The position numbers were made by a program, and so were the translations under genes. A DNA stretch of 64,000 nucleotides from Muraenolepis orangiensis (taxonomy: Eukaryota; Chordata; Actinopteri; Gadiformes; Muraenolepididae): positions 1 through 64,000 of the forward strand of contig JANIIK010000702.1 in NCBI GenBank assembly GCA_027704905.1, read 5' to 3'. Positions 35,712 through 49,795 of this stretch are shown one piece after another (the first letter of the stretch is position 1; each line of letters begins with the position of its first letter). The notes beneath the pieces were generated by a model. The model was given only the letters and a program-made list of their open reading frames with translations. It did not search any database and had not been told where the DNA came from.

Positions 35712-35966
35712 TCTACTTATATTTTAGCATGCCCAAAAACACCAACTGTAGCAAACTGTAGATGAGTGTGTGACTGTTGGCCGAAACAAATGTATTTTTA
35801 TCAATAAAACCAGTGTTTTGTGTGTTCTGCATGTCTGCGCCTCCCGTGCACTCTGTTCGTGCAGACGACACAGAGCATGTGGTTTCTGTGGTCAAGGCCT
35901 TCCACGTAGCAAAGACCCCTCTGACACTGTTGACAGGATGTCGACATGGTTTCCCGTGTTGTTATG

Positions 35967-36245
<279 letters not shown>

Positions 36246-37480
36246 GACAAATATGCCACTGAAACTCCCCAGGCACTATACAAAAACATGCGCCATGCTT
36301 AGTGTGGGTAAGCAGAGCTGTATTACCACAGCAGCACCGTTTCCTGCGTCAAGTTTCCATTTGACACAGGAAACTCTGGCCCACACCATAAAACTGTACT
36401 TTCTTATAACCCAACAATAATCCAAATGTATAATGTAATATATTTGATTATTTTATTGCGCAAATGCGCAATTAATACGCAAAAAATAATAATTTCTTGC
36501 TGCTCTATACCATGGTTTCTTTGTCTTACTATTAGGGTAATTAGCATATGATGTATAAAACAGCTTATGATTGCATGTTTGGCGTCCCATCTGTATGATC
36601 TGTATTCTGTTGAAAGCTGGGATAACGGACACAGTGATGTAATCATCTGTGTGAAAGCTTCAACTGAACTGTCTGCTGGTCAGTTAATTCCAGGGGGTCT
36701 ATTGTACTATTGTAAGTCGCTTTGGACAAAGTGTCTGCTAAATGTAATGTAATGTCTACACACCACATGGATCGACCTAAACATCTTCCTGACCAGTAGC
36801 ACACTCCTTGGCAACCGAGGTACAACCGCAAAAAGTGGTTTCAGAGAATCGGGGGAACAAAAACGGTCAAGCAGCCGGCCGAACATCCTGAATACTCTGC
36901 ATTTCCTGACGTGTTTCCAAAACCATGTCCATGTCCAAGGGCCATGGGTCGATTATCCATGGGCCTTAGTGCTCCTCATCCATACACATACATCCATACA
37001 GTAGTACATGTACAGCCAGAAGGACACCTGGACATCCGTCACCAGTACCGAAAGCAAGGCAAGGCATAGGTGTCTTGAACATGATACCAGAAGTGGTTTT
37101 TGGTTTTGTTCACGTTGACCAGAGTACATGGAAACATGTGTTTCACAGAAACAACCTGAGCACCGCAGCACAGGAGGAAATGTACCCACGGTTTCGCTAC
37201 CTTTGATGCAAGCCAATAGGATACTCTGGTTGTTCACAGTTTGAGGGGGGGGGCTGTACAACTAGCAAGCCAGTATGCTGGTAGGGGCTTCACTCACCAT
37301 CATACACAAACCAAGATCACTGTGCATTTTAAACAATGTTCAGTCACTTTTCTCACCTCCATGCCATCCCGATACTTCAAGGTCTTCGAGTCCTTGCTTC
37401 AAAAATCAAATGTATATAAATATCCATAGTCTTGAAGACCAGTAAAGAACGACATGACCCTGAATGAAGGCTTGAATCCC

Positions 37481-37642
37481 TCTTAATTGGTCACATACAT
37501 GTACACACAGTGAAATCAGTTTCTCTGCATTTAACCATCCTAGTATTAGAAGCAGTGAGTGGGCAGCTATTGTGTATACAGCTGCCTGGGTCAAGCAGTG
37601 TAGAGGGTCTGGTGCCTTGCTCAAGGGCACCTTGGCAGTGGC
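37481..37642 (-). mobile_element. SINE 3' part, reversed (block C)
   Basis: Counterpart of 3138-3300, near identical. Confidence 0.7.
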
Positions 37643-38740
37643 ACCTTTTTCCAAGTACCAGTTCTCATTCTGTCTGCAGTCTGCAGGTGCAGGTAGAGTG
37701 CACAGCACACATGGCTTGATGGGAGGCAAGTTAAAGTGTTAAAGGGAAGATGTGAATCTGAGACCCATCTTAGACCACAGAGATTACCACCCTTGATGAC
37801 ACTTATCGGCTCTTACCAATCACAGCTTCCGTAGCTTAAGGTTCAGGGGCCTATATACAGTATATATATCATTGTTTTATTGACAATTTAATTTAATCTT
37901 ATTTTTTATGCCAATATTTGCATATTATTTAAAGATCAACGATTTATATACAGGTGTGTTTCACGATTCTTTGCTTCTACAATATTCGTATCGTCACGTT
38001 GACTGAAAAACTGTTTTTCTTTTTATGCCAGAAAACCAATGTTATCATAGTCGAAGCAAATGAATGGTTTGGTCATGTTCAGTTAAAAAACAATGGCAGA
38101 CACAGACAGACCTGATCAAGCCAAACCTCAATGTATATGTTGAATCCACACAAAAGATAAAATCACACATTAAAATATAGGAATATCGCAATATTAACAG
38201 AATCGCACATATTGTATCAGCCCTCAAAAATCTAAATATCTCATCGTGATGTCCCTGCCGATTCCCAGGCAAAGCTTTCCATGAGTTAAAAAATGCTTTT
38301 TGATTGATTTTTTTATTTGTCAAACTAAGCTTCCTCATCAAGTGGACATGGAAGATATTAACGGTTCCATTGTGTATTTGATCGGCAATACCATGTATAT
38401 TTTCCTATGAATACAATGTGATGTACACGTAACTGTGGAAATATGTCTCTTGCTTACCAGTCATATCATAATGAACAATTTTAGTATTCAAAACTGCAAA
38501 TACATTTACGTTTAAGGCATGTTGTGGTGCGCTACGTTTAAAACCCCACATCTGCTAGAGACGATTTCCATTTTCAAGTGTCGCAGCATATTAGTTTTTA
38601 GGGGACATGTGATCCGTGTTGCCTAAATAAGACATGAACACTTGAACAGATCCGGCCAATCGAAAGACACGCTGGTGTCTGAAGAGAGCGGCTGAAAAGA
38701 GGTTGCATTCTTTCCATTGAACAGATATTTTCACACCAAG

Positions 38741-39886
38741 ATGTCTCTGATGTTACATTTCACCCTGACGTTTCTATACCATTACGTTTCTCTAAAACAG
38801 GTAATTTTCGCTTTTTTTTTTTAAATGTATCTTGCAATTTCGTTTACATTCACTTCAGATTATTTTATGTTTTATTGCATTTGGATCATGTGTATTCATG
38901 TGTAACATTAAATTAGACTTTACCTTCAGTGTAATTTTATTTATTTAATTGTAATTGTAATTTAATAATCGAATTAATGATGGTAATCTTAATTTTTTTT
39001 AAATATTTTCATACAATTACACTTTTTGGGGATATTGTGTTAATCTTTTAAATTTTTTATTAATCATAATTTACAATTGAATCATTCATTTAAATGAATC
39101 CCAGTCACATGAATTCACCTTCTTTGAGGGTCTTTACCTTAGCGTGCAGACAGCGGGGTCCACCGTCCGCGCCGTGGTCCATCCAGAGGGTCCCCGACGG
39201 CCAGGTGCTCTGACCGTGAGCTGCGTGGTTCAGGATGCCACCGACTGCCACCGCCGTGGCGAGGGGGAGCCGAGGGTGTTCTGGTTCCGGGGCGCAACGG
39301 AATCCCGGCTCGGGGTTCTTTACGGCACCGGGGTCGAGAACCGTCAGTGCAAGGGGGACCCAGAGAATCACACCAGGACTTGTGTTTATCACTTGCAAAG
39401 GGATGGCCTCGACAAGCTATCTCAACAGGACACGGAGACATTTTACTGCGCCGTGGTCTCCTGTGGAGTCATTCTGTTTGGGAGCGGCGCCGACGAGCGA
39501 CAGGGCGGTGGGAGAAAGTCACTCACGTTTACGGGTCGTGCCTCTCCTCTTAGACTAAATGTGTTTTTATGGCTTTTTCCTCTGCAGAGATGCCAGAATC
39601 CCTCCACTTTGTGTATGTCATCCCTGACGGTTATTCTGGCTTCCGCGTTGTACAAGATGAGCAAGAGGATATCCAGCCAAGGTATTGCCTTTTTCTTATC
39701 CACTTTGATCTGATGATGTGTTTACATTTTATAATTCAGACTTTGTTGTATCTTCTTCAGAACTCCGGCGGTCGGTAAATTGTTACATTATAAAAGTGCG
39801 TTGGTTTGTTTTGTTTGTTTTGAAAGGGGGACCATGAGAAGGACGTGAAGACGAGGCGGTTTATGACCTCTATTGGGTGTGTGTAA
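38741..39886 (+). pseudogene. NITR-like receptor with a single I-type Ig domain, frameshifted (copy C)
   Basis: Exons 38741-38800, 39150-39507, 39588-39681, 39761-39774 and 39827-39886, at a constant offset of 34340 from copy A. The Ig exon differs from A at only about three bases (NRQCKGD here, NRHCEGD in A), and all six cysteines and FGSGA are kept. It shares the 94-nt membrane exon and the same frame break, so that defect predates the duplication. The Ig domain stayed open in both copies although the membrane exon is broken. This could reflect short divergence time or use of a secreted product. Confidence 0.65.
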
Positions 39887-40075
39887 ATAAACTATGTACA
39901 TTTTCCCCTTTGTCCAATGGAAAAATTTGAATGAATTATTTATTTTGTCTTTGGTGTTATTATTCTACAGTATTTGGCTGGATGTGTGCCATCAACTGGG
40001 TGTAGTACATGTCTAGTTGCTTACCACTTACCAGGTTTTTATTTATTTAATATACTGTATATATATATATATATA

Positions 40076-40334
40076 TGGTAATGGTAATGGATGCTTTTAT
40101 ATAGCGCTTTTATCCAAAGCGCTTTACAAGTCATGGCTCACATTCACCCATTCATACACACATTCAACCACCGACAGCGGAGTCAGACATGCAAGGAGAC
40201 AACCAGCACGTCAGGAGCAGTTAGGGTTAGGGTGTCTTGCTCAAGGACACCTCGACAGTTTTTGCTAGCTGGAGCCGGGGATCGAACCAGCAACCTTCGG
40301 TTGTGAGGTGACCTCCTGAGCTATACTGCCGCCT
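40076..40334 (-). mobile_element. tRNA-derived SINE, reversed (block C)
   Basis: Same element as at 5738-5996, carried by the duplication. Confidence 0.8.
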
Positions 40335-40461
40335 ATATATATTTTTTTTGTTTGTTTGTTTTGTTATTATTATTATTATTTTAAGGTTTGTGTGTGATCA
40401 GGATATGAATGCTTTGAATTACAATCATGAGTCACTCTGGCACCGTTCTATATCACAAACA

Positions 40462-40495
<34 letters not shown>

Positions 40496-42780
40496 ACACA
40501 AAAAAATTGTAAATTTATTCATAAAACATCAGTACTTGCATGCCTGCTTTATGTGATGAAACTGCTAAATGAAAATAAACAACAAACTAAAACAATATGT
40601 TTTTTTAACAATAAGAATAAGTTGTTAATGTCAATACGCAGTATAAAACAAAATGCACAATTTTAGCTAGAAAATGAGAATAAAAGGAACGTCATCCATT
40701 TGGGTTTTTGCAGACAGAAACTGGAAGTGGCGCCAGGTTGACGTGGACACAGGCATCGCTACTGACCAGCAACCTGCTGTATCGCTATAGGTCGGAGGGC
40801 GGGGCCGATAGGTTTATTGTTATATTATTGGGGCATTAATTACCAAGTGTGACACATTTGACACAGAACTCTTAACCAAATGGGTTTCACATGCAGGCTC
40901 AATGTATGAACGTTTCCACCAGTTGAGTGAGAAGCATTGAGAGAGAAAAAAAGGCGCTCTCGTCATCAGCCCCATACGTACAAACCTCATTGTATGATGA
41001 ACATGGGTCACCAACGCGGACGGCTCGGCACAAAACAGAACTGGGCTTTTTAACCGCTTTCCGATTAAACGCACACACAGATACTCGCTGTTAAAAAAAG
41101 AAAAAAAGATTGAAATGCTCTTTTGGCGTTGTGTGGTTTAGAGCTCAGCCTCCTTTTATGACATCCCCATTGAGTTGCTCTCCACCCCCAGATGTGTTTT
41201 ATTTAACAATCCACGGAGGAGGGTGATCGTAAAGAGGTTGTCAATGATGCTTAACAGACGGATTCTAACTAGTTGGTCACTTGAAACACGTTTTTCTTTA
41301 TTTTTATCCATGCCAGGTGACCTTTTGGGGGTCAATCGACGGGTCACAGCGTTCCAACAACAAAGTACCGCAGTATTTGTTCCTACGACAAACAACAGGT
41401 TGCAATTCTATTTTTTTGGGGGGGGGGGGGAACTTTAAGGGTCAGACAAATTGAGGGGACCGCCGGGACGAAACCGGTTGTGTCGAGCGTGTCGTAAGAA
41501 GAAAATCTTAAAAACGTACACAATCCCCACAGGAGAAGGGTTGAGCGGGGGCCCATGGTCTCTCGCCGCTGTCTTCTGTCCTCCCAGAGTCTGCCATCTT
41601 GAGTGAGTGAAGAGCAGCAGACCTTCACCAGCCACATGTCTCTCAGGCGCAAAACAAGGTTAAGTGTGGTCGGCTGTTCAGAAAGTGCTGACAATGCTAC
41701 AATGTACATTCACTCGGCTACCTTTGCATATCTTTAACATCCGCTTCAGCAAACCATGGCAGACTGGCCTAATCAATTGGTGTATATTTAAGTATGTATA
41801 TATTAAAAAACAAAAACTATATAGAATACATATATAAAATATATAGCCTTTATCAAGGTTACAATTTAAAACAGGTGTCATAGGTTAAAGCGTCAAAGGG
41901 GTAACTTGACTACATAAACAACAAAGAAGAAAATAAACAAATCGTTTCTGATTCTTCCGTTCCATTCTACCATTACGAATTGACGCATTACTAAAGAAAA
42001 TATACAGTATATATATAATTTGATGTACCCCTTATTTAACCAGAGAGTACTTATTCAAGGGTGCCCTTCTAAGGGTGGCAGCAGCACTCAACAACATAGC
42101 TTCTGAGGGGCAACAATTAGGTAACAATTAGTTTACAATATCAAATAGTATGTACAACATAATATTACAGAAGTGCGTCATCCAGAATGACGATAATGAC
42201 GAGGAGGATATCGACTTCAAAATCAGGCCGTTTTTTGGTTGAGTTTTTTCTATTTCAGTGTTTTCTCTGTATTTGTCTGTACCATACTGTTCCATTTTTC
42301 TACCTTAAATCAATGTTATATTGCACTATTTGGTGTGTTGTACTGCATTGAAACATGGTCCTTGTGAACCCTAGCTGCAGTGCTTCAACAAAAGATACAC
42401 ATCTTTCGGGCCAAACCCGTGCAAGCCGTTTCCTGTGGTGTGTTAACAGGAAGCTACAGTGAGATGAGCCCACCTCCCGCCTCAAGAGACTCTCTCTCTT
42501 TTGCTTCACTGTCCTAGTGATGTTCTACAATTATAATCAACACACACACACACACGTATTGATATTTGCTGGTAACGGATGTAAAACGAAGAACTATGAC
42601 GAGTTGAATTCTGTCAATCAGAATCAGAACGGTTTATTTTCATTGCAGTACAACAGAATTGTTTACTTTGAATACGCTTTGAAGCTGATCTGAATTGGCC
42701 TTCAATCGTCTTCTCATCCTCCTCCAAAATATGTGTTAAAATAATGCACACTTTAAATGTAACTTTAACTCTAACTTTTA

Positions 42781-42991
42781 GGGCAGCAGTAGCTCAGTCT
42801 GTCGGAACTTGGCTTGGGAACAAAGTCCCCGAAACACCTGGGCACCGCCGAGGTGCCTTTGAGCAAGGCACCAGACCCCTACACTGCTCCCCGGGCACTG
42901 TATATAAAAGGACTGCCTACTGCTCCAAATACTAGGATGGGTTAAATGCAGAGAAACTGTGTGTGTGTACATGTATGTGACCAATAAAAAA
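42781..42991 (+). mobile_element. tRNA-derived SINE (block C)
   Basis: Counterpart of 10291-10500. Confidence 0.8.
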
Positions 42992-43919
42992 GGATTCCAT
43001 ACGAATTTTCACACTCATGGGGCGTGTGGGTGAAGACGTGCTATTTTCATCCATTCACCTCTGCTGAGTCTAAAAACCACTCTGTGCTCCTCCTTATTCT
43101 CAGAGAGGTAGCGGTAGCAGTTTCATGTTCCAGGCAGACCACAGACTAGGCCTTACAAAACAACAATATGCAGATGCTGCTGCTGTTAAGAATGCCTCAA
43201 CCCCCCTGGCATGAGAGGCAGACGCGCTATCTTAGGGAAGCTAAAACTCCACACCTACCGAACACCTTGACAGGAAAGCGTGTTCATGAACTCTGTCTTG
43301 GAAAGACTCTGGATTGTAGGGGTGCAGTCCCAGTAGTTTGTCTGAAACGCTGTAGCTTCATTCAGCTGCACCGTCGCTGTACTGTGGGGGGCCTGGCTTG
43401 ATCAGGTGATAATTGGCCACCTGCTTGGCGATGTCGCCAGGAGGAGAAAATAGACTCCACCCATTACAATGGCCGTGAAGAGTCAAGAGTGAGCTGAAGT
43501 AAGACGTGAGACTGCGATGGATGTCATGGAACAGCATGTTCAGCAGTTTTCTCTGCACATTCATTAAGTCTGTGGAGCATATGATATGAATCACCACATC
43601 TGGGGGTATTATCCATTACAAGGGTATGTAACAGTGAGTATTCTGCACTGGGCTCGAACTCACGACCCCCGGCATGAGAGACACTCCAACAAGGGAAGAT
43701 AAAAACCCACAGGCTCTAGCTTCATCGCTAGAACGTTGTTTGGGTGTCGGGGAGTGAGGTTTACTCACTGAGCAGCAGAACCGGCTGGTTACCATTACAC
43801 TCACCCCCCTAGACCTCACTCTTATCCGGGTCACAGCACCAATGTAACCGTGAGTGTCCCGCACTGGGCTCCAACTCACAACCCCCCGACATGAGAGGCA
43901 GATGCTTTAACAAGGGAAG

Positions 43920-44410
43920 TGTCACGGTTACGGTGGTTGGCAGGGGGCGTGGCCTAGCCACGTGCTCTGGTGGCGCACACACGCTCCTGTCAACAATCAC
44001 GTTGGTTGGCAGGGGGCGTGGCCAAGCCACGTGCGCTGGACACACACACACACACACCTGGACTCAATTTCCCCCCGTGTAATTTGTTCATCACCTAACC
44101 TGGGGTATATATGCGTTGTCTTTCCTTTACCCCAGCGTGAGGTCGTTACTCTACTATTCACGTAGTTCTCCCGTCTGGTATCCATCGCCTGCCAACTACC
44201 TGCCGGTACTCCGCACCCGATACCCCCGGTACAGACTCCTTCCCCTGTCCCGGACTACCCGCCGGTCAACTGCCTGCCGGTACTCCGCGGATCGTCCTCC
44301 CCGTGTACCCTTGTGTTTTGTGTGTGTTTTTGGAAATAAAGCCGTCTCGTATCACTCTCCACTTGTCGGCGTCTGCGTTCGGGGTCCAACCCACTCCCTC
44401 TCTCGTGACA
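43920..44410 (+). mobile_element. Solo LTR, block C only
   Basis: Begins TGTCACGG and ends CGTGACA, with a perfect 5-bp target duplication GGAAG at 43915-43919 and 44411-44415. Block A has the empty site with one GGAAG near 11424. It has a TATA-like GGGTATATATG near 44103 and AATAAAG at about 44335, placed as expected for a promoter and polyadenylation signal in a plus-strand LTR. No internal coding region remains. Confidence 0.95.
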
Positions 44411-44968
44411 GGAAGCTTAAAACTCACAGGCTCTAGCTTCATCGCTAGAATGTATTTTAGGTGTGGGGCACGTGAGGATCCATTACTCATATCCATCAAT
44501 GACCATGAATTTTAACTCAGTGCCATTGTGCCAACGCTTCTGTTTCTGGAGCAGAACACACAGTGCACTCATGTGTGTAGAGAAGTGGGGGGAAAGAAAT
44601 TTACCAGAAGGTTAAGGGCCAAGAATGCATGAATGAATCGTGGTAAATGGATATCGTCATTCAATAATATCCACAGTTGCGCGTTCAAAGTTGTCTGAAA
44701 ATCCCGCTTGCTGGAGGAACATAGGTCAGACAGTTCGGTCGCTGTGATTTCGCTCGAGGCACAAACTGGTGAAAATGTGGGTCTTCCTCATTCAGATATG
44801 TCCGCATTTTTTTATTTTATGTACATACAATTGTACATATGTAAAAATATTTTAATCAATTATAATCTATGCCTCTGAGTCCAATTAGAGATTGTTGGTG
44901 TGCTGGTCAAATGTGTCCATTACTCGTTCAGTCGATCAAATATTTACCACATAAAGCTTGGGAAGTGG

Positions 44969-45192
44969 GCGGCACTAGCTCAGTCAGTTGGGACTTGGCT
45001 TGGGAACAGGAAGGTCACCGGTTCAAGTCCCCTGAAACACCTGGGCACGGCCAAGATGCCCATAAGCAAGGCACCAGACCCCTACACTGCTCGCCGGGTG
45101 CTGCATATACAATAGCTGCCCACTGCTCCTAATACTAGACTAGGATGAGTTAAATCCAGAGAACTTTTTTTCACTGTGTGTGTACATTAAAC
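44969..45192 (+). mobile_element. tRNA-derived SINE (block C)
   Basis: Counterpart of 11966-12205. Confidence 0.8.
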
Positions 45193-45414
45193 TCAATCCT
45201 CCAAATTTAGATTTAAAAAAAGCAAACATTTGATTGACACCTCTGGCTGCGACTGAACGGTCATTTGAAGATGTGACGATGAAAATCCTCAGTGGAAGCT
45301 CTGGTTTGATGCAACATGAGATAAAAGTGCCATGGCAACCAGTCAGCCCGCCTCTTTGCATGAAGACCACGTACTTCATCTGAGTTAACACCAGACGGAC
45401 TAACAGAAGAGACA

Positions 45415-47010
45415 ATGATGGAGCTGGTGTTGACAAGATATTTACTTCTGAGCTCCTTAAGTAAGTACTGTCATCATGTTACCACTCACTGTCTTAAGAA
45501 CTTCACTTCCAACAATAGTTATAGTTTTGTATAATGAAAGATTGTTGATATATATTTTTTTTTACTCATCCGTTTTCAGCTTGGCTTGTCGTCTCGCTCC
45601 CTGAATATCGGATCATGAAGGTAGAACCGATGGCTAATGTCACCTTGTCCTGTACCAATGTGTCCAGCGATCGAACAATCGCTTTATGGATGAGAGCAGC
45701 TAACACATCCAAGCCCATTGTCCTCTCATCTGTGCTTGGAACTAATTCTAACACATGGAGATACAGTCATGGTTTCCCACAGAGTAGATTAGTAACAGAA
45801 AGCAGTATCTCTTTCTTCAATCTAACAATACTGCAAGTGAATTCATCAGACTCTGGCTGGTATTTTTGCATGTTCTACAACATGGACGAGATTCTTGTGG
45901 TCAATTCAACATTGTTAATGGTTCAAGGTAAGATACATGTTTTCTCTCATTATTACAATCACTTTGAAATTGAATCTGATATTTGGTTTTTACGGTGTAA
46001 TATTTTTGTCTATTTCAAAGGAAATGATGGAATTCACGAAGACGACGACACAAACTCTAAAACTAAACAATAATAGTTGTATTATTATTTGTCACTTTGT
46101 ATAGAGTAAGATAAACACATTAAATAGAAACTGCATGAATATCGCAGTCATTGAAAAACTTATTTTGCTGCAAAGAAGAAATATACACACACATGCACAA
46201 ACTATTATTACTATTACTATTAATGAATAAAAAGGGATGTATTAAACTCCAGTTCACAATATTCTCAAAAAAGTGAATGCGTCAGACGTAGTATTTTCGC
46301 ATATCTTACCTCAGGAACAAACTGTTTTTGGTCAATTCTACATTTTTTTAAAGACTCTTTTAAAATGTTGCTCTCATTACCACAATGTATGTCGTCGATG
46401 GATATCACGTTTTATCAAGAGAACCAACAGGTAACCACAGATATGAGATTCAATTGCTTTCCCCCTTTTAATTCCAAGGGAAACGTGAGGAATCCAAAAG
46501 TACCTGGACGGTTTGTGGACTACTGGGTGCCATGAATGTTGTCTTTGTAGCGGTAATCTTGGGATTGATTTTAAGAGTAACACGCCAACGTCAACTCCAG
46601 AGAGGTAGGCTAACTATTGCACCTGTACATTTTAATTTAATGTAAGAACAAATATGGTCTGAAGGTCTGAACCCTTTCTGATATAAATAAATAACATACA
46701 TTCCCTCTTTTGTTTTTAGCTAGTAATATTAGGTCTCAGACCCAGGAAAGCCAGGTAAACCTAGTTGTATACTTGTAAAAGCATGAATCATGAACCATTT
46801 AAGAAGTGTAGTTAATGAATGTTTTGTCTTTTAAAGTGTTAATAATATCATCAAATTTGAAAACTTCCCTACGATCAGGACGCTGCTAACATAACTTACT
46901 CAACGATGACTTTCCCTCGTAAGAAGAACAGAAGACAACAGCCAAAATGTAACCCAGAAGCTAACCAGAGCAACCCAGAAGCTAACGTTGTATATGCCGC
47001 CACCAGATAA
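45415..47010 (+). CDS. V-set Ig-domain receptor with ITIM-like tail, copy C
   Basis: Exons by homology to copy A: 45415-45460, 45580-45927 (V-set), 46021-46062 (stalk), 46479-46604 (membrane), 46720-46754, 46879-47010. Everything is open, but the stalk-exon donor GT is CT (46063-46064). Since that exon is 42 nt between phase-1 introns, skipping keeps the frame and would give a 228-residue receptor without the acidic stalk. Retention of the preceding intron would end in a stop at 46071. The V domain carries LSC...YFC and LWMR. The tail keeps ITYSTM and VVYAAT and a basic run (PRKKNRR). AATAAA is at about 47229. Probably functional at the protein level; splicing needs RNA evidence. Confidence 0.75.
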
Positions 47011-47409
47011 GAGTTTTTTAAGAAATAATCATGTTAATTAAATGCATGTTAGCTTGAATTACATCATGCCACATAGCGCAGAAGTTTTTGAACACAACTT
47101 TCAAAAAGCACTTGTCAGTTAAATTTACCGATTGTTTTTGCATAAGCTCATGGTTCACATTCGACCCTACGTGTAGCTTTTGTTGAATTACATTATTTAG
47201 TTATGTCTAAGTTCTCATGAATTACTACAATAAATATTTTAAAACATTCTGAAACAGTGGGGACATTAGGCTAATTTGTCTTTTGCATCATTAAGTGTAC
47301 AATTAGCCTAACAATTATGCTTCTCGTATATAGTTATAGTATGCTTTTGGTTCCTGAATATATACTGTTATGCATACGATAAGAATGAAAGAAAACTAAA
47401 TACTCAATG

Positions 47410-47410
<1 letters not shown>

Positions 47411-47474
<64 letters not shown>

Positions 47475-47475
47475 C
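47411..47475. repeat. GT microsatellite with TA end
   Basis: About 24 GT units, against about eight at the same site in copy A (14445) and about ten in B (30295). Confidence 0.95.
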
Positions 47476-48094
47476 ATAGTATATCTACAATGTTTTTTAA
47501 ATGTCTTGTATTGTATATAGCAGTATGTGTCAGCCAGATGTTTACCAGCAGCTGGTTGAATCTGGTCAGTGAATAACCAAAATAAATATAAATCCCCAGC
47601 CTTTATTAGAGGGAAAATGCAAGGGTCAATTTGTAACAAGTAGTCTCCTCTGTTAAGTCACAAAGAGGCATTTATAAGCTAAGCTACTAGCCAAATAATG
47701 TGCCATTGCTCAATATGTGACGGTATTTGGACGAAAACCCATGCTAATGACACAGATATGTTCATGATGAGTCTATTTCCATCTAATCAACCCCCTTACA
47801 AAACAGAACGCTGCTATGGGTGATGAATATCACCTACCCACCCACCACCTACCTCTTCACTTGGCGATTTTATTCACAGAATAAATGGAATCAATAATGG
47901 ATTTAGCTTTCAATGTTATAATGTCAATGACGACACTCAAATCTACATTCCTATGGGTTCAAACGACTCCTCACAGATCCAGAAGGATAAATCTTGCCTG
48001 ACTTCAATTTAAAGATGGATGTCCCAAAACTACGGAATAGAACCATCCTACCTGAAGGACCCAATTATTCCCTATTGTTCGTCTCCGGCCCTCT

Positions 48095-48860
48095 TGTCCT
48101 CAGGAGCTGGCCTATCAATTACAAAAGCGAAACACAAATCAGATGGAAACTGAGTGTTCTCTTACCGAGCGTCCCAAAAAATGTATTTTGCAGACTGTAA
48201 AGAAGAAATATTCACATATGCGCCGTAACCCTCTCTCATTATTGCATGTATGTTGATGAATAGCATGTTTTGTTAAGATGAGTTAAATGTATACACACAT
48301 CCAGCCATATACCATCCAGCTATCTCCGATAAGCCACACTTCAGGGCCTTTATAAATAAAAAAACATGGTAACAGTTTATTTGAAGGATCAAAATCATAT
48401 CCTGATATGCTTAACTGATGCATGACTCATGATGAGTTAATGCCTGAATTAATGCAGGATGTTTAGAGTCCACCTGGACTCTGCTTAACCGCCCCTCCCC
48501 TTTTATGCACTATGGATTCATATTGGCACTAAATCCTTGTGCTTTTATGACTTGGTAAATCCTTGTGCTCTGCTTTTTATGCTCTTTGTACTTTTTGTGC
48601 TTATAAGCACTTGGTTTTTTAACATATTGTACGTTCATGTTGTTAATGCACTTTAGGACATTATGCAGGCATCCTAGTAGTTGGGAGGATTTTCTCTATT
48701 GGCCTGCAATTGGGAATGCTGGGAACTTGTTCTACTCGTATCTTTTTTTACCACAGAAATAGATTGTCGTCTCTTTCAAATTACTTCATGTAAGTCGGTT
48801 TGGATAAAAGTACATGTAAAATGTATTAAATGTATTATTTATCACTGTGCATGGAAATGT
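48095..48860. other. Sequence in block C with no counterpart in A
   Basis: Similarity to A breaks near GCCCTCTT (48090; A 15725) and resumes at TCATTATAGA (48862; A 15755). Around 48170-48260 it weakly resembles the intron before the receptor membrane exon. A degenerate fish repeat tail lies at 48790-48832. No gene recognised. Confidence 0.5.
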
Positions 48861-49795
48861 ATCATTATAGATCATACATTATTATTATAGGCTGTTTTAT
48901 ATGTTATAAAGTAAATGACAACCACGATGTTACAACATTAAACTATTGGGCTAAAACCATGGATGTATCAATGAGACACATTAACCAACATATCATAATC
49001 AGATCGGAGAAATAAAAAATAAACCGATTCAAAACGTGCTCTATCCATGGATGTATAGATGTTCCACTGTGGCTTTGACCTGCATGATAGTAGTAAATAG
49101 TAAATAGTAAATGACATACATGTAGTTTGTCTGTCGTCGGGTATTGCACACAAGATTTTCACATCACTGCTTTATACTTGTGTAAACTGTGAAGTGTATG
49201 TTATGAATTACAGCCAATATCTGCAATACATCCAAAATTGTTTTATTTTCCCATGTTAGTCAATGGAAAAACATTGATTTGGGCCAAACGGCACCACGTG
49301 ACATCACATGACTTGTAAACACTGTTTGGCCACAAAGACAAATGTGCTTCAACCTTGGCTTACATCCTGGGGGCTTGGACGTTCCCTGTTTGCTGGGTAG
49401 CAACAAAAAAAAACCACGCTTTGAACAGTGTAGTGTAGTGTCTGTTGTACGAATCACTGAAATGTATATATAAGGTAGTAATATACCTGAGTGACCACTA
49501 GGTGGTGGCCTAACGCCAGGTATTCCCAGAGTATTTCCACATTGTATTTCTGAGACTCAGTTATGTTTATCGACCCGTCTGGGTCCTTAATGTCGTCATC
49601 TAATGTTGACCAGCAGACAGGCAGGTTAACATGACTGCAGCCGGGTCATTTGATTTAAAGTCAGGAGAAAACAAAGTTCCAAGTTTGTCCCCATTGAAGA
49701 AGCCACGTGTCCAGAGTGACTGCTTGTGCGCTCCACGCCTCAGCATGAAAACACAACGCAGAGCTCTGCAGTGAGCAGGCTGCTACCAGGCTGAC

